A stretch of 64,000 nt of DNA from Megamonas funiformis. GTDB lineage: Bacteria > Bacillota > Negativicutes > Selenomonadales > Selenomonadaceae. Positions 25,588 to 35,916 of the stretch are shown here, in pieces. The notes beneath the pieces are model-generated. The model had not been told where the DNA came from. It worked only from the letters and a program-made list of their open reading frames with translations, and did no database searches. Every line of letters starts with the position of its first letter. The first letter of the stretch is position 1. Both the position numbers and the translations under genes were made by a program. The stretch is taken from assembly GCF_010669225.1 (NCBI RefSeq), contig NZ_CP048627.1, positions 1,625,292 through 1,689,291 on the forward strand, given 5' to 3'.

Positions 25588-25997
25588 AATTAAGAAATTA
25601 TCGTGAGACTAAACAACCTGATTTAAATATCATTCCAATGATTGATATTATGTTTTTTTTATTGGTATTTTTTATGCTTAGTACGATGTACATGGTAGAA
25701 CAAAAAACTATTCCTGTAAATTTACCACAAGCTACTTCTGCTGCTATTGATAACAAAACTAATTTTACGGTAACCCTAAAGGATGATGGTAGTATTTATC
25801 TAGAAGACCAACAAACAGATATTCAAACATTATTAATGCAAGCAACTAAAGAGCAAAAAAATAATCCATCATTTGCTATTATTATTCGAGCAGATAAAGA
25901 TATTAATTATGACAAAGTAGTTTCTTTTATTGATACATTAAAAAAAGCTGGTATCACTCGTTTTGGTTTAGCAACAAATGGAGCGGGTGGTAATTAA
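25584..25997 (+). CDS. exbD: ExbD/TolR family protein (B12-linked)
   Basis: This is the channel partner, 137 aa, with the membrane segment IPMIDIMFFLLVFFMLS containing the functional Asp (about residue 20). A periplasmic domain with ADKDINYDKVVSFIDTLKKAGITRFGLAT follows. It overlaps exbB by 4 bases (ATGA) and shares 1 base with the tonB start, so the three genes are translationally coupled. Confidence 0.93.
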   Translation: MKLRNYRETKQPDLNIIPMIDIMFFLLVFFMLSTMYMVEQKTIPVNLPQATSAAIDNKTNFTVTLKDDGSIYLEDQQTDIQTLLMQATKEQKNNPSFAIIIRADKDINYDKVVSFIDTLKKAGITRFGLATNGAGGN

Positions 25998-26848
25998 TGG
26001 ATGAACAAAAACGAAAGAAAATCAGTATAATTGGTTCATTTTTATTTCACATATTTATATTTCTTTTTATTTCTATCACTGGATTATTAAAATTCACTAC
26101 TCTACCACAATATGATGAAATTGTGGAAATAACTTCTGTAAGCGGAAGTGGTGGAGGCAGTGCATCAGCGAATATCACAGACTCTACTTATACACCACCT
26201 TTAGAGCCTGCGCCAGTAGAGCAAGCTCCTATAACTCCAGATAGTATTTTACAACATTCTGACATAGCTACCACTAATGTAACTTACGAACAAATTCAAG
26301 AATTACAAGAAAAAGTGGAAAAACATGAAATAACTACAGAGGAAGCAGTAATTGCTCCACCAATAAATAATAACGTTGAACATTCTAATCATCATAACGG
26401 TAATAATGCTACTATAAATACTAATGATGATACAGGTTCTGGTAATGGAGCTGGTACAGACTCTGGTTCTAGTGAAGGAACAGGTGATGGTGAAAGTTCT
26501 GGATCAGGCAGTGGTTCTGGTGTAGGAGATAGCGATGGTAACGATGATAATGATGATAATGTTTATAGTAACCCTGCAATTCCTCCCAGAATAATAAAAA
26601 GTCCTACTCCAAAGTATCCTATTAAAGAACGCAATAATAAAATTGAAGGCGTATCCATAGTACGTTTTCTTATTGGTAAAGATGGCAGTATAGAATCTGC
26701 TGAAATAATTTCTTCTTCAGGAAGTTCTGCACTTGATGAAGCAGCTTTAAATACAGCATATAAATGGCAATTTTTACCAGCTAAAAATACTAACGGACAA
26801 GATGTTAGATGTTATGCTACTCAACAATTTACATTTCAATTAAAATAA
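25997..26848 (+). CDS. tonB: TonB energy transducer (B12-linked)
   Basis: This TonB protein has 283 aa with an N-terminal membrane anchor (about 10-28). A Pro/Glu segment follows (PPLEPAPVEQAPITP), then a long Gly/Ser/Asp linker. The C-terminal TonB domain (about 195-283) has PKYPIKERNNKIEG and SALDEAALNTAYKWQFLPA. It is coupled to exbD and followed by a terminator. The domain is closer to classical TonB than the iron-associated copy at 43-873. Confidence 0.92.
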   Translation: MDEQKRKKISIIGSFLFHIFIFLFISITGLLKFTTLPQYDEIVEITSVSGSGGGSASANITDSTYTPPLEPAPVEQAPITPDSILQHSDIATTNVTYEQIQELQEKVEKHEITTEEAVIAPPINNNVEHSNHHNGNNATINTNDDTGSGNGAGTDSGSSEGTGDGESSGSGSGSGVGDSDGNDDNDDNVYSNPAIPPRIIKSPTPKYPIKERNNKIEGVSIVRFLIGKDGSIESAEIISSSGSSALDEAALNTAYKWQFLPAKNTNGQDVRCYATQQFTFQLK

Positions 26849-26867
26849 AATATCTATATAAAAAAAT

Positions 26868-26902
26868 AGACTAAATTCTGCACTATACAGAATTTAGTCT
26901 TA
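26868..26902 (+). terminator. Terminator after tonB
   Basis: A perfect 13-bp stem (AGACTAAATTCTG and its complement) with a 7-base loop is followed by TTAATTAAT. Confidence 0.8.
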
Positions 26903-26936
26903 ATTAATAAATAAATTAAAACTAAAAATTTAATAA

Positions 26937-27275
26937 TTATATATATTTTTTATTTAATGCCGATTTTAATAAACTTTGAATAATTGAATTTGCCTGTTCT
27001 ACAGAAGATTTCTTTCTCCCTAAAGAATAATTCATCAAAAATTGTTGATAATCCAAAGAAGTAATATCTTTTAATCTCTTTTGACCAAAATAATATTTAC
27101 CAATATTTATATTATTAATAACTATAGGCAAATCTAATTTTCTTATCTGTAAATGATATTCTTTTAACCATTTATCTGCATATTCATTAAAAGTAATATT
27201 ACTATTTACAATATTATTTGATTTATTTTTATTATAATCTTTTACCTTAAACATGAAATTATTCAAATTTGCCAT
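26937..27275 (-). pseudogene. Truncated tyrosine recombinase (N-terminal core-binding part only)
   Basis: The 112-aa reading frame resembles the SAM-like N-terminal domain of phage-type integrases (NITFNEYADKWLKEY, then LKDITSLDYQQFLMNYS and SVEQANSIIQSLLKSALNKKYI). The catalytic domain with the Arg-His-Arg-Tyr residues is absent, and the frame stops at once. It is probably the relic of a lost prophage or integrative element. I see no attachment-site repeat beside it. Confidence 0.6.
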
Positions 27276-27406
27276 AATATCACCATACCTTTAAATATTA
27301 AAGCTATTAGTTCGGAAAACTGAACTTTATAGATATTTTATCATAGATAAAATACTTTTTCAAATGAGAAATCCATTTTAATATACATAATATTTTATTT
27401 AAAACC

Positions 27407-27437
27407 TTGACTTGAAGTTCACTCCAAGTAGTATAAC
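27407..27437 (+). promoter_or_regulatory. MerR-type promoter with palindromic operator
   Basis: A -35 TTGACT (27407-27412) and a -10 TATAAC (27432-27437) are separated by a 19-base spacer. The spacer is filled by the dyad ACTTGAAGTTCACTCCAAGT (27410-27429). The overlong spacer with a centred dyad is the hallmark of MerR-family activation, and the sequence resembles sites used by AdhR-like MerR proteins in Firmicutes. No merR gene lies nearby. Confidence 0.75.
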
Positions 27438-27472
27438 AATATATAGAAAAATATTTATTTGGAGGTAATAAT

Positions 27473-27889
27473 ATGTCTACATTAAAAGAATTTAGTAATT
27501 CTTTAATTTTTCCTTTAGGAGATAAATTACCAGAACAATTCAGTAAATTTTTTATTGGTCAAGTTCATTTGAATATGCTAACTACTACAGGTGTTTCTAT
27601 TGGTAACGTTACTTTTGAACCTGCTTGTCGCAACAATTGGCATATTCATCATAAAGGCGGTCAAATGTTATTAGTAACAGCTGGCGAAGGATATTATCAA
27701 GAATGGGGAAAACCTGCTCAAAAATTAAAAGCTGGCGATGTTGTCAATATTCCTGCAGAAGTAAAACATTGGCATGGTGCTACAAAAGATAGTTTCTTTT
27801 CTCATTTAGCTATTGAAGTTCCTGCTGTTGGTGGCTCTAACGAATGGCTTGAACCTGTAACTGATGAAGAATATTTGCAATTAAAATAA
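27473..27889 (+). CDS. Cupin-domain protein
   Basis: This is a single-domain cupin of 138 aa. Metal-binding motif 1 is WHIHHKGGQMLLVTAGEG (His, His and Glu/Gln positions, about 56-73), and motif 2 is GDVVNIPAEVKHWHGA (about 90-105, His). The ATG lies behind GGAGG. Such small cupins, often annotated as carboxymuconolactone-decarboxylase-associated, are commonly induced by MerR-type regulators responding to aldehydes or quinones. The promoter here fits that picture; the substrate is unknown. Confidence 0.85.
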   Translation: MSTLKEFSNSLIFPLGDKLPEQFSKFFIGQVHLNMLTTTGVSIGNVTFEPACRNNWHIHHKGGQMLLVTAGEGYYQEWGKPAQKLKAGDVVNIPAEVKHWHGATKDSFFSHLAIEVPAVGGSNEWLEPVTDEEYLQLK

Positions 27890-27924
27890 TAAAGATTCCA
27901 GATAAAATTAAATTTATAAACTAG

Positions 27925-27976
27925 AAACTGCATTTTTAAAATTAACCTAATATAATTTTAGAAGTGCAGTTTTTAT
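27925..27976 (+). terminator. Terminator after the cupin gene
   Basis: The arms AAACTGCA and TGCAGTTT, with additional AAAATTA/TAATTTT pairing, are followed by TTTATTAT. Confidence 0.7.
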
Positions 27977-28070
27977 TATCTACTCTAAAGAAATTTAAAC
28001 TTTTAATATCTATGTATTTAATATATGTAATTAATTCTTTTTTCTTACTCTTTAGAAAAAACCTTAAGTA

Positions 28071-28134
28071 TTGACACTATATATTATAATATAGAACTAG
28101 AGAATAACCTTTACAAAATATTGCTTATTCTCTA
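28071..28134 (+). promoter_or_regulatory. Probable promoter and inverted-repeat operator of the phosphorylase gene
   Basis: A TTGACA box (28071-28076) is followed by an AT-rich stretch without a clear -10 at ideal spacing. Just beyond lies the perfect inverted repeat TAGAGAATAA / TTATTCTCTA (28098-28107 and 28125-28134) with 17 bases between the arms. It could be an operator for a sugar regulator or a leader hairpin. Confidence 0.5.
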
Positions 28135-28186
28135 ATCTAAATATAGTGGTGCATAATCAAAGTTTAATATTAAAGGAGTAGAAAAT

Positions 28187-30451
28187 ATGCAAACTAAATT
28201 AACTAATATTTTACAAACTCAATTTAATAAAACAATTGAAGATTGTACAAATGAAGAATTGTATACTGGATTATTAATGCTAGTAAAAAATTTAAGCAAT
28301 GACAGAAAACCAACTTCAACCCCTCGTAAACTTTATTATATTTCTGCTGAATTTTTAATAGGTAAATTATTATCTAACAACCTAATAAATTTAGGTATTT
28401 ATGATGAAATAAAAACATTACTTGCTGATAATGGCAAAAATTTAAGTGATATAGAAGAAATTGAACTCGAACCATCTTTAGGTAATGGTGGTCTTGGAAG
28501 ACTTGCTGCTTGCTTCTTAGACTCTATTGCAACTTTAAATTTATCTGGAGATGGTGTAGGTTTAAATTACCATTTTGGTTTATTCAAACAAAAATTTGAA
28601 AATCATCTTCAAAAAGAAGAAAAAAATCCATGGATTACAGATAAATCTTGGTTAAATGATACTAATATTGGTTTTGATGTCGAATTTAATGGTTTTACTG
28701 TTCATTCCAAACTATATGATATTGATGTATTAGGCTATCAAAAAGGATTAAATAAATTACATCTTTTCGATATTGATACTATTGACGAAACTATCGTCAA
28801 TGATGGTATTTCTTTTGACCAAAAAGACATTCGTAAAAATTTAACTTTATTCCTCTATCCTGATGATAGCACCAAAGAAGGTCAAATGCTTCGTATCTAT
28901 CAACAGTATTTCATGGTAAGCAATGCTGCACAATTAATCTTGATGGAAGAAAAAGCTAAAGGACATGATTTACATGAACTTTATAAATATGTATGTATCC
29001 AAATCAATGATACACATCCATCTATGGTAATTCCTGAATTAATCAATCGCTTAGTTTTAGAAGGTATCGATTTACATGAAGCTATTGATATCGTATCCAA
29101 AACATGTGCATACACAAACCACACTATCTTGGCTGAAGCACTTGAAAAATGGCATCTTGAAGATTTAAAACAAGTAGTACCTCAACTCATTTCTACTATT
29201 CAAGAATTAAATGCTATTGCTAAATCTCGCAGTGATAACAAAGCTGTACAAATCATTGATGAGCATAACCTTGTGCATATGGCTCATATGGATATTCATT
29301 TTGGCTATAGTATCAATGGTGTTGCTTCCTTGCATACTGAAATTCTTAAAAATAGCGAATTAAAAGCTTTCTATGAATTATACCCAGAAAAATTCAACAA
29401 CAAAACAAATGGGATCACTTTTCGCCGTTGGTTATTGCATTGCAACCATGAGTTAAGTCAATATATCACATCTTTAATTGGTGATGAATACAAAACTGAT
29501 GCTACAAAATTAAAAGATTTATTGAAATTTGTTGATGATGAAACTGTTTTAAATAAACTCTTAACTATCAAACAAAATCGTAAACAGGATTTATGCAACT
29601 ATTTAAATAAAACAATGCATTTGACTTTAAATCCAAATAGCATTTTTGATATTCAAATTAAACGTTTACATGAATATAAACGTCAACAAATGAATTTACT
29701 CTATATCATTCAACTTCTTCAAAAAATCCGCAGTGGTTATGTTCCTTCTACACCTATTACTTTCATTTTTGGCGCTAAAGCTGCACCAGCTTATATCATT
29801 GCTAAAGATATAATTCATGCTATCTTATGTCTTCAAGATATTATCGCTAAAGACCCTGTAGCTTCTAAATATATTCAAGTGGTAATGGTAGAAAACTACA
29901 ATGTAACTAACGCTGAAAAACTCATTCCTGCTTGCGATTTCTCTGAACAGATTTCTCTTGCAAGTAAAGAAGCTAGTGGTACTGGTAATATGAAATTCAT
30001 GCTCAATGGTGCTATTACAATCGGTACTGAAGATGGCGCTAATGTAGAAATTCATGAACTTGTTGGCGATGACAATATCTATATCTTCGGCGAAAGCAGT
30101 GATGATGTTATCGCTCATTACAACAACAATGATTATGATGCAGGAAAATACTATAATAATGATGAAATCATTAAAAATGCAGTAGACTTCTTAATTTCTG
30201 AAGAAATGACTTCTATTGGACAGACAGAAAATCTCCATCGTTTACATCACGAATTAATTTCTAAAGACTGGTTCATGAGTTTATTAGATTTAAAAGCTTA
30301 TATTCAAACAAAAGACCAAGCATATAATGATTACGAAGACCGCTTAGCTTGGGCTAAAAAATCTTTAATCAATATTGCTAACGCTGGTTACTTCTCCAGT
30401 GACCGCACAATAGCTGAATATAATAATGATATTTGGCATTTAGACAAATAA
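28187..30451 (+). CDS. glgP: Glycogen/starch/alpha-glucan phosphorylase
   Basis: This enzyme releases glucose 1-phosphate from alpha-1,4-glucans with phosphate and PLP, in the cytoplasm. It has 754 aa, somewhat shorter than the roughly 800 of enteric enzymes. N-terminal motifs are [13 protein letters not shown] and [20 protein letters not shown]. The middle has INDTHPSM and RRWL. The PLP lysine lies in [27 protein letters not shown] (Lys603). A strong AAAGGAG site precedes the ATG. No other glycogen gene is adjacent; the nearby PTS and 6-phospho-alpha-glucosidase also handle alpha-glucosides. Confidence 0.95.
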   Translation: MQTKLTNILQTQFNKTIEDCTNEELYTGLLMLVKNLSNDRKPTSTPRKLYYISAEFLIGKLLSNNLINLGIYDEIKTLLADNGKNLSDIEEIELEPSLGNGGLGRLAACFLDSIATLNLSGDGVGLNYHFGLFKQKFENHLQKEEKNPWITDKSWLNDTNIGFDVEFNGFTVHSKLYDIDVLGYQKGLNKLHLFDIDTIDETIVNDGISFDQKDIRKNLTLFLYPDDSTKEGQMLRIYQQYFMVSNAAQLILMEEKAKGHDLHELYKYVCIQINDTHPSMVIPELINRLVLEGIDLHEAIDIVSKTCAYTNHTILAEALEKWHLEDLKQVVPQLISTIQELNAIAKSRSDNKAVQIIDEHNLVHMAHMDIHFGYSINGVASLHTEILKNSELKAFYELYPEKFNNKTNGITFRRWLLHCNHELSQYITSLIGDEYKTDATKLKDLLKFVDDETVLNKLLTIKQNRKQDLCNYLNKTMHLTLNPNSIFDIQIKRLHEYKRQQMNLLYIIQLLQKIRSGYVPSTPITFIFGAKAAPAYIIAKDIIHAILCLQDIIAKDPVASKYIQVVMVENYNVTNAEKLIPACDFSEQISLASKEASGTGNMKFMLNGAITIGTEDGANVEIHELVGDDNIYIFGESSDDVIAHYNNNDYDAGKYYNNDEIIKNAVDFLISEEMTSIGQTENLHRLHHELISKDWFMSLLDLKAYIQTKDQAYNDYEDRLAWAKKSLINIANAGYFSSDRTIAEYNNDIWHLDK

Positions 30452-30481
30452 GTCTAAACAAACTTAATAATTTAATTCTAT

Positions 30482-30546
30482 AAAAAATACCTAATGAGCT
30501 ATGTATAAAGCAAAATTTATCACATAAACTCATTAGGTATTTTTTT
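30482..30546. terminator. Bidirectional terminator between convergent genes
   Basis: The arms AAATACCTAATGAG and CTCATTAGGTATTT end in a T-run on the plus side and an A/T-rich flank on the minus side. They serve both the phosphorylase gene and the NUDIX-TudS gene. Confidence 0.75.
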
Positions 30547-31351
30547 ATTCTATATCTTTTTCACTGATTACCATGATTTTATTATCTTTTAATAATTTAG
30601 CAAACAATCCATTTCCTTCTACTAATGTATGGGAAAAAGTTCCATCATAAATTGTTTTACTGCCACATGTTGGACTATTCGCCTTCAATATAGCTAAATC
30701 TATATTTTTATCTTTTAATTTTTCCCATGCCATATCTACACCATGAAGAAAAATCTCTGTCATATCCTCATTATCCTGTGTTATGACTTTATTATCTTTT
30801 ATTTCTACAGGCTTTCTAGGAATACTAAGTCCTGTCAATACTTCTGGGCAAATTTTATATACTTCTTTATCTTTTAGCAAATGCTCTATTTCTTCATTAT
30901 AATTATTTTTGCCATTATATCTACAATTACCACCTAAAAGACAAGCACTTACTGCAATCTTTGAACTTAAATATATTTTTAATTTATTTACGATTTTTTC
31001 ATCAGCTGCCAGCCAATTCACACTATCTAATTCATCTTTTGTCAGCCACTTTGCCTCATCATGTATTTCTTCATTGATTGCAAAATCATCTATACTGCAA
31101 ATATAGCAATCCATAATCATATGAAAATTAGGATACGTATAATCTATCGTAGCAAAGTAGCTATCAATTTCAATATTAGCATTTAATTCTTCTTTTATTT
31201 CTCTAATTAATGCTGTTTTTTTATCTTCTCCTTCTTCTATCTTTCCACCAGGGAATTCCCAACCACCTTTAAACTCCCCATAACTTCTTTTAGTTGCCAA
31301 AATTTTATCTTTATCTTTAATTATAGCTGCTACAACTCTTATACTTTTCAT
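30545..31351 (-). CDS. Fusion of a NUDIX hydrolase and a TudS/DUF523 desulfurase domain
   Basis: This is a two-domain protein of 268 aa. Residues 1-128 form a MutT-type NUDIX domain with the full box GGKIEEGEDKKTALIREIKEEL (35-56) that removes damaged nucleoside triphosphates. Residues 129-268 are a DUF523/TudS domain with its cysteines in SACLLGGNCRYNG (137, 143), KICPEVLTGL (168) and NSPTCGSKTIYDG (229). Characterised TudS proteins bind a 4Fe-4S cluster and desulfurate 2-thiouracil. The fusion suggests joint clean-up of oxidised and thiolated bases. No frameshift or extra start is visible at the junction, so the fusion looks real. Confidence 0.87.
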   Translation of the reverse strand: MKSIRVVAAIIKDKDKILATKRSYGEFKGGWEFPGGKIEEGEDKKTALIREIKEELNANIEIDSYFATIDYTYPNFHMIMDCYICSIDDFAINEEIHDEAKWLTKDELDSVNWLAADEKIVNKLKIYLSSKIAVSACLLGGNCRYNGKNNYNEEIEHLLKDKEVYKICPEVLTGLSIPRKPVEIKDNKVITQDNEDMTEIFLHGVDMAWEKLKDKNIDLAILKANSPTCGSKTIYDGTFSHTLVEGNGLFAKLLKDNKIMVISEKDIE

Positions 31352-31421
31352 ATCTTCACCTTATATCTTAAATTTTAATTATATTTATATCACTCTTTCT
31401 ATTATATTATAAAAATTATAG

Positions 31422-31463
31422 CAAAAAGGCAAAATATAATATTTTACCATTATATTTTGCCTT
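31422..31463 (-). terminator. Terminator after the PTS gene
   Basis: The stem AAGGCAAAATATAAT and its complement around an 8-base loop is followed on the minus strand by TTTTTGC. Confidence 0.85.
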
Positions 31464-31470
31464 AATTTTA

Positions 31471-33546
31471 TTAATATGTGCTTACAGTTGTTTTGCCTGC
31501 AATTACTTTTTGTTCTTTTTCAAATTTTAATAAGCTATATTGGTCAAAATTAGTAGCTATCATTATAGTGATTGGATTATATCCAGCTCTTTTGATTTTT
31601 TCAATATCAATTTCTACTAATTTATCGCCAACTTTTACTTCATCGCCAGCTTTGACTAAAACTTTGAAGCCATCGCCTTTCATATTAACTGTATCAATAC
31701 CTATATGAATTAAAATTTCCATATCTGTATCAAGTTTAAGACCAAGAGCGTGTCCTGTTTCTTCCATTACCATCATAACAGAACCATTAGCTGGTGCTGT
31801 AATATATTTTTCAGTTGGAATAATTGCTACACCATCGCCCATAGCACGAGAAGCAAATGCTTCATCAGGTACATTTTCAATAGACACTAAATCACCAGTT
31901 GCAAAAGCTTTTAAGCTTGGAGATTTATCTGTGTTAGAAACTAATTCTTCTTTTTGAAGTACATCAGGACCTTGAAGTAAAGCTTCAAAACGTTCACGAA
32001 CTTGTGGTACAGAAAGACCTACAATTACTTGAATAGCACAACCATTATGAACTAATCCATGAGCACCTGCTGCCATAAATACATTTGTATCTTTTACTAA
32101 ACTATCATCTTTTACAGTTACACGAAGACGAGTAGCACAGTTTGTAACATCTACGATATTATTTTTACCACCTAAAGCTTCTAAAAATGCAGCAGCTTTT
32201 CTATCACGTTCATCGCCTGCTACTTTTTGTTTGTAATCAGCTTTTCTATAAAGTTTGATTTCTTCGTCATCCCCACGACCAGGAGTCTTCAAATTAAGTT
32301 TTACAATTAAAAATCTAAATACAACAAACCAAATACATGTGAAGATTAAACCAATGATTATTTGTGTGAGATATGTGTCCCAATGATTATTGAAAAGTGG
32401 TATCCAGTTTTGGAATAAATCTGTATCAAGTAAACCACCACCAAAATTACCAGTTACACCAAAGAAATACATAGTAGCTGCTAAAGTACCAGCTAAAATT
32501 GCATGAATTAAGAACAATACAGGAGCAACGAATAAGAATGTAAATTCAAGAGGTTCAGTAATACCACATAATACTGCTACAATTGCTGCTGGGAATAACA
32601 AAGAACCCACTCTTTTACGATTTTCTTTCTTAGCAGAGAAATAAATAGCAAGTGCGATACCAGGGCAACCAAACATTTTACTCATACCATGTAAAGCAAA
32701 ACCACCTTGTGGGAATAATTCAATAAGAGGTTTTGTTGATTGAGCAAATTCTTGAATATGTTGAAGCCAATAAGCCTGTATACCACCATCTACAACTGCT
32801 GGACCATAAATAAATGGAATATAGATAAAATGATGAAGACCTGTTGGTATTAAAATACGTTCAAGGGATGTATATACCCAAACACCAAGTACACCTGCAC
32901 CAGTCAAGAAACCTTGTAATGATGCGATTAATGATTGGAAATGTGGCCAAATCAAGCAGAATAAAAGTGCTATAGGTAACATTAGTACAAAACCTGCAAT
33001 AACAACTAAAGAAGAACCTTTAAACAGACCAAGCCATTCTGGTACATCAACATCAAATAGTTTATTATGTAACCATACAGCTATTGAAGAAATTAAAATA
33101 GCACCAACCATACTTGTATCAAGTGTTTTAATATTAGCAATTGTTGTCAGACCACTACCTGGAACAGCTTCTTGTGCAAAATCTACGCCAAAACTTGCTC
33201 CCCATAAATTGAGCATTGCGGATATAAAATAATTAAAAATAAGATATATTAAAAATGCTTCCATTACAGCTCTAGCATTTTCTTTTTTAGCCAAACCAAT
33301 AGGTAGACCAATTACAAATAATAAAGGTAATTGATTAAATACTGTCCAAGCACCTTGTTCGACAATATACCAAAAATCATACCAACCCGTACCTTTTTCG
33401 GCTATAGAACCTAATATCATTGGATTTTTACACAAAATTGACACTGCTACAAAGATACCAAAAACCCCAAACATTATGACCGGTGTGAACATCGCACCAC
33501 CAAAACGTTGAATTTTTTGCATCACAACATCTTTATTAAATGCCAT
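31471..33546 (-). CDS. Alpha-glucoside-type PTS permease, EIICBA
   Basis: This single polypeptide imports and phosphorylates a sugar, 691 aa. The N-terminal EIIC (about 1-425) has ten or so membrane helices and the GITEPLEF motif. The EIIB domain has its phospho-cysteine in VTNCATRLRV (about residue 470). The C-terminal EIIA domain has the phospho-histidine in EILIHIGIDTVNMKG (about 614). The fused EIIA belongs to the glucose class. The ATG at 33546 is chosen because an upstream TTG touches the AAAGG site. The 6-phospho-alpha-glucosidase gene upstream indicates maltose or related alpha-glucosides (such as trehalulose or isomaltulose) as substrate. Confidence 0.92.
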   Translation of the reverse strand: MAFNKDVVMQKIQRFGGAMFTPVIMFGVFGIFVAVSILCKNPMILGSIAEKGTGWYDFWYIVEQGAWTVFNQLPLLFVIGLPIGLAKKENARAVMEAFLIYLIFNYFISAMLNLWGASFGVDFAQEAVPGSGLTTIANIKTLDTSMVGAILISSIAVWLHNKLFDVDVPEWLGLFKGSSLVVIAGFVLMLPIALLFCLIWPHFQSLIASLQGFLTGAGVLGVWVYTSLERILIPTGLHHFIYIPFIYGPAVVDGGIQAYWLQHIQEFAQSTKPLIELFPQGGFALHGMSKMFGCPGIALAIYFSAKKENRKRVGSLLFPAAIVAVLCGITEPLEFTFLFVAPVLFLIHAILAGTLAATMYFFGVTGNFGGGLLDTDLFQNWIPLFNNHWDTYLTQIIIGLIFTCIWFVVFRFLIVKLNLKTPGRGDDEEIKLYRKADYKQKVAGDERDRKAAAFLEALGGKNNIVDVTNCATRLRVTVKDDSLVKDTNVFMAAGAHGLVHNGCAIQVIVGLSVPQVRERFEALLQGPDVLQKEELVSNTDKSPSLKAFATGDLVSIENVPDEAFASRAMGDGVAIIPTEKYITAPANGSVMMVMEETGHALGLKLDTDMEILIHIGIDTVNMKGDGFKVLVKAGDEVKVGDKLVEIDIEKIKRAGYNPITIMIATNFDQYSLLKFEKEQKVIAGKTTVSTY

Positions 33547-33625
33547 TTCTCTCGCCAACCTTTCTCATTCCCTTAAATATTACACTAATATTACTATTTA
33601 TGTAAAACTTCTGAATACTTTATTC

Positions 33626-33669
33626 AAAAATCAAGGCACAAAGTAATATGCTCTGTGCCTTGATTTTTT
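33626..33669 (-). terminator. Terminator between the 6-phospho-alpha-glucosidase and PTS genes
   Basis: The stem AATCAAGGCACA / TGTGCCTTGATT is followed by T residues on the minus strand. It should limit read-through, so the enzyme gene may be expressed more than the permease gene. Confidence 0.8.
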
Positions 33670-33704
33670 AGTAATACAATTCTCTTAATATATACTTCTC
33701 TTTA

Positions 33705-35054
<1,350 letters not shown>

Positions 35055-35111
35055 TTAATCATAAATTTCATTTATGTATTAGTTTTTGTTTTTTATCAAC
35101 CTCATGGCTAT

Positions 35112-35140
35112 ATAATAATCTAATACACTCATAAATTCAA
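35112..35140 (-). promoter_or_regulatory. Promoter of the 6-phospho-alpha-glucosidase/PTS genes
   Basis: On the minus strand there is a -35 TTGAAT (35140-35135), a 17-base spacer and a -10 TATTAT (35117-35112). Confidence 0.65.
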
Positions 35141-35194
35141 TAGTTTCAAGGGTTTTAGGATTTTGTTACCTTCACTTGCACTTTATCACAGCCC

Positions 35195-35210
35195 ATGTGA
35201 TATATCACAT
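35195..35210. promoter_or_regulatory. CRP-like 16-bp palindrome
   Basis: ATGTGATATATCACAT is a perfect palindrome that contains TGTGA and TCACA half-sites, here 4 bases apart where CRP sites have 6. It lies about 95 bases upstream of the expected transcription start, a position used by CRP-family activators. The Crp/Fnr protein at 3446-4105 is one possible binder. The rest of the gap 35037-35362 shows no gene. Confidence 0.55.
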
Positions 35211-35362
35211 CACTATTAAAACACTATATATATTATAAATACTAATGCTTTTATTATTTCCCAAAATTGATATAAATATTTACCGAATTACTTTATCACA
35301 TAAAAAAATCAGCCTCAAATATCTTTAACAATATTCTCAGCTGATAATATATTATATTTTTT

Positions 35363-35839
35363 CTATTCATCTACTGTCAACGTATTTTGACAAATGCGAT
35401 GTAATAATTTAAATAATGTATATCTTTCTTCTGCCGTTAAGCCCTTCAATGCTTTAACACGATGTTTTGTTACTCGTTTTTCTAAAAAATCATAAAGCTC
35501 TATCGCATGCTCAGTAAGAAATATATATTTTTCTCTTTTTCCTTGAATGCGTTGACGCTTAACAAGATTTTTTTCTTCCATCTTTTTTATTGTTTTAGAT
35601 ATAGCTGCTGGTTCTACATTCAAACAATTGGCTAATTCTAACTGTGATATATTATCATGTTCTTTAACCATTTTCAAAATAGACCACTCAGAACTATATA
35701 CATCTGCTGTATAAATCTCACTATTAAGCGTTTTTGAAAAAGCTCTCATCGTTTGATAAAGTTGATGAATTAATAAATCATCTAATCTATCATCTATTTG
35801 AGGATATTTTTCACTATCCACTTCTTTTATCCTATCCAT
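35363..35839 (-). CDS. MarR family transcriptional regulator
   Basis: This is a dimeric winged-helix regulator of 158 aa. The DNA-binding part has EWSILKMVKEHDNISQLELANCLNVEPAAISKTIKKMEEKNLVKRQ (about 50-95), then the wing KREKYIFLTEHA. Helices at both ends should form the dimer. It is encoded downstream of an MFS gene whose promoter region holds two TTAACTAGTTAA palindromes, the kind of site MarR proteins bind. It probably represses that transporter in response to a small molecule. Confidence 0.88.
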   Translation of the reverse strand: MDRIKEVDSEKYPQIDDRLDDLLIHQLYQTMRAFSKTLNSEIYTADVYSSEWSILKMVKEHDNISQLELANCLNVEPAAISKTIKKMEEKNLVKRQRIQGKREKYIFLTEHAIELYDFLEKRVTKHRVKALKGLTAEERYTLFKLLHRICQNTLTVDE

Positions 35840-35916
35840 ATCATACTAATTCCTTTCTGCTAACTATATTCTTCGTTATAGCAGAAAATCTCTTATATGA
35901 CAACTCATATTTTTAT

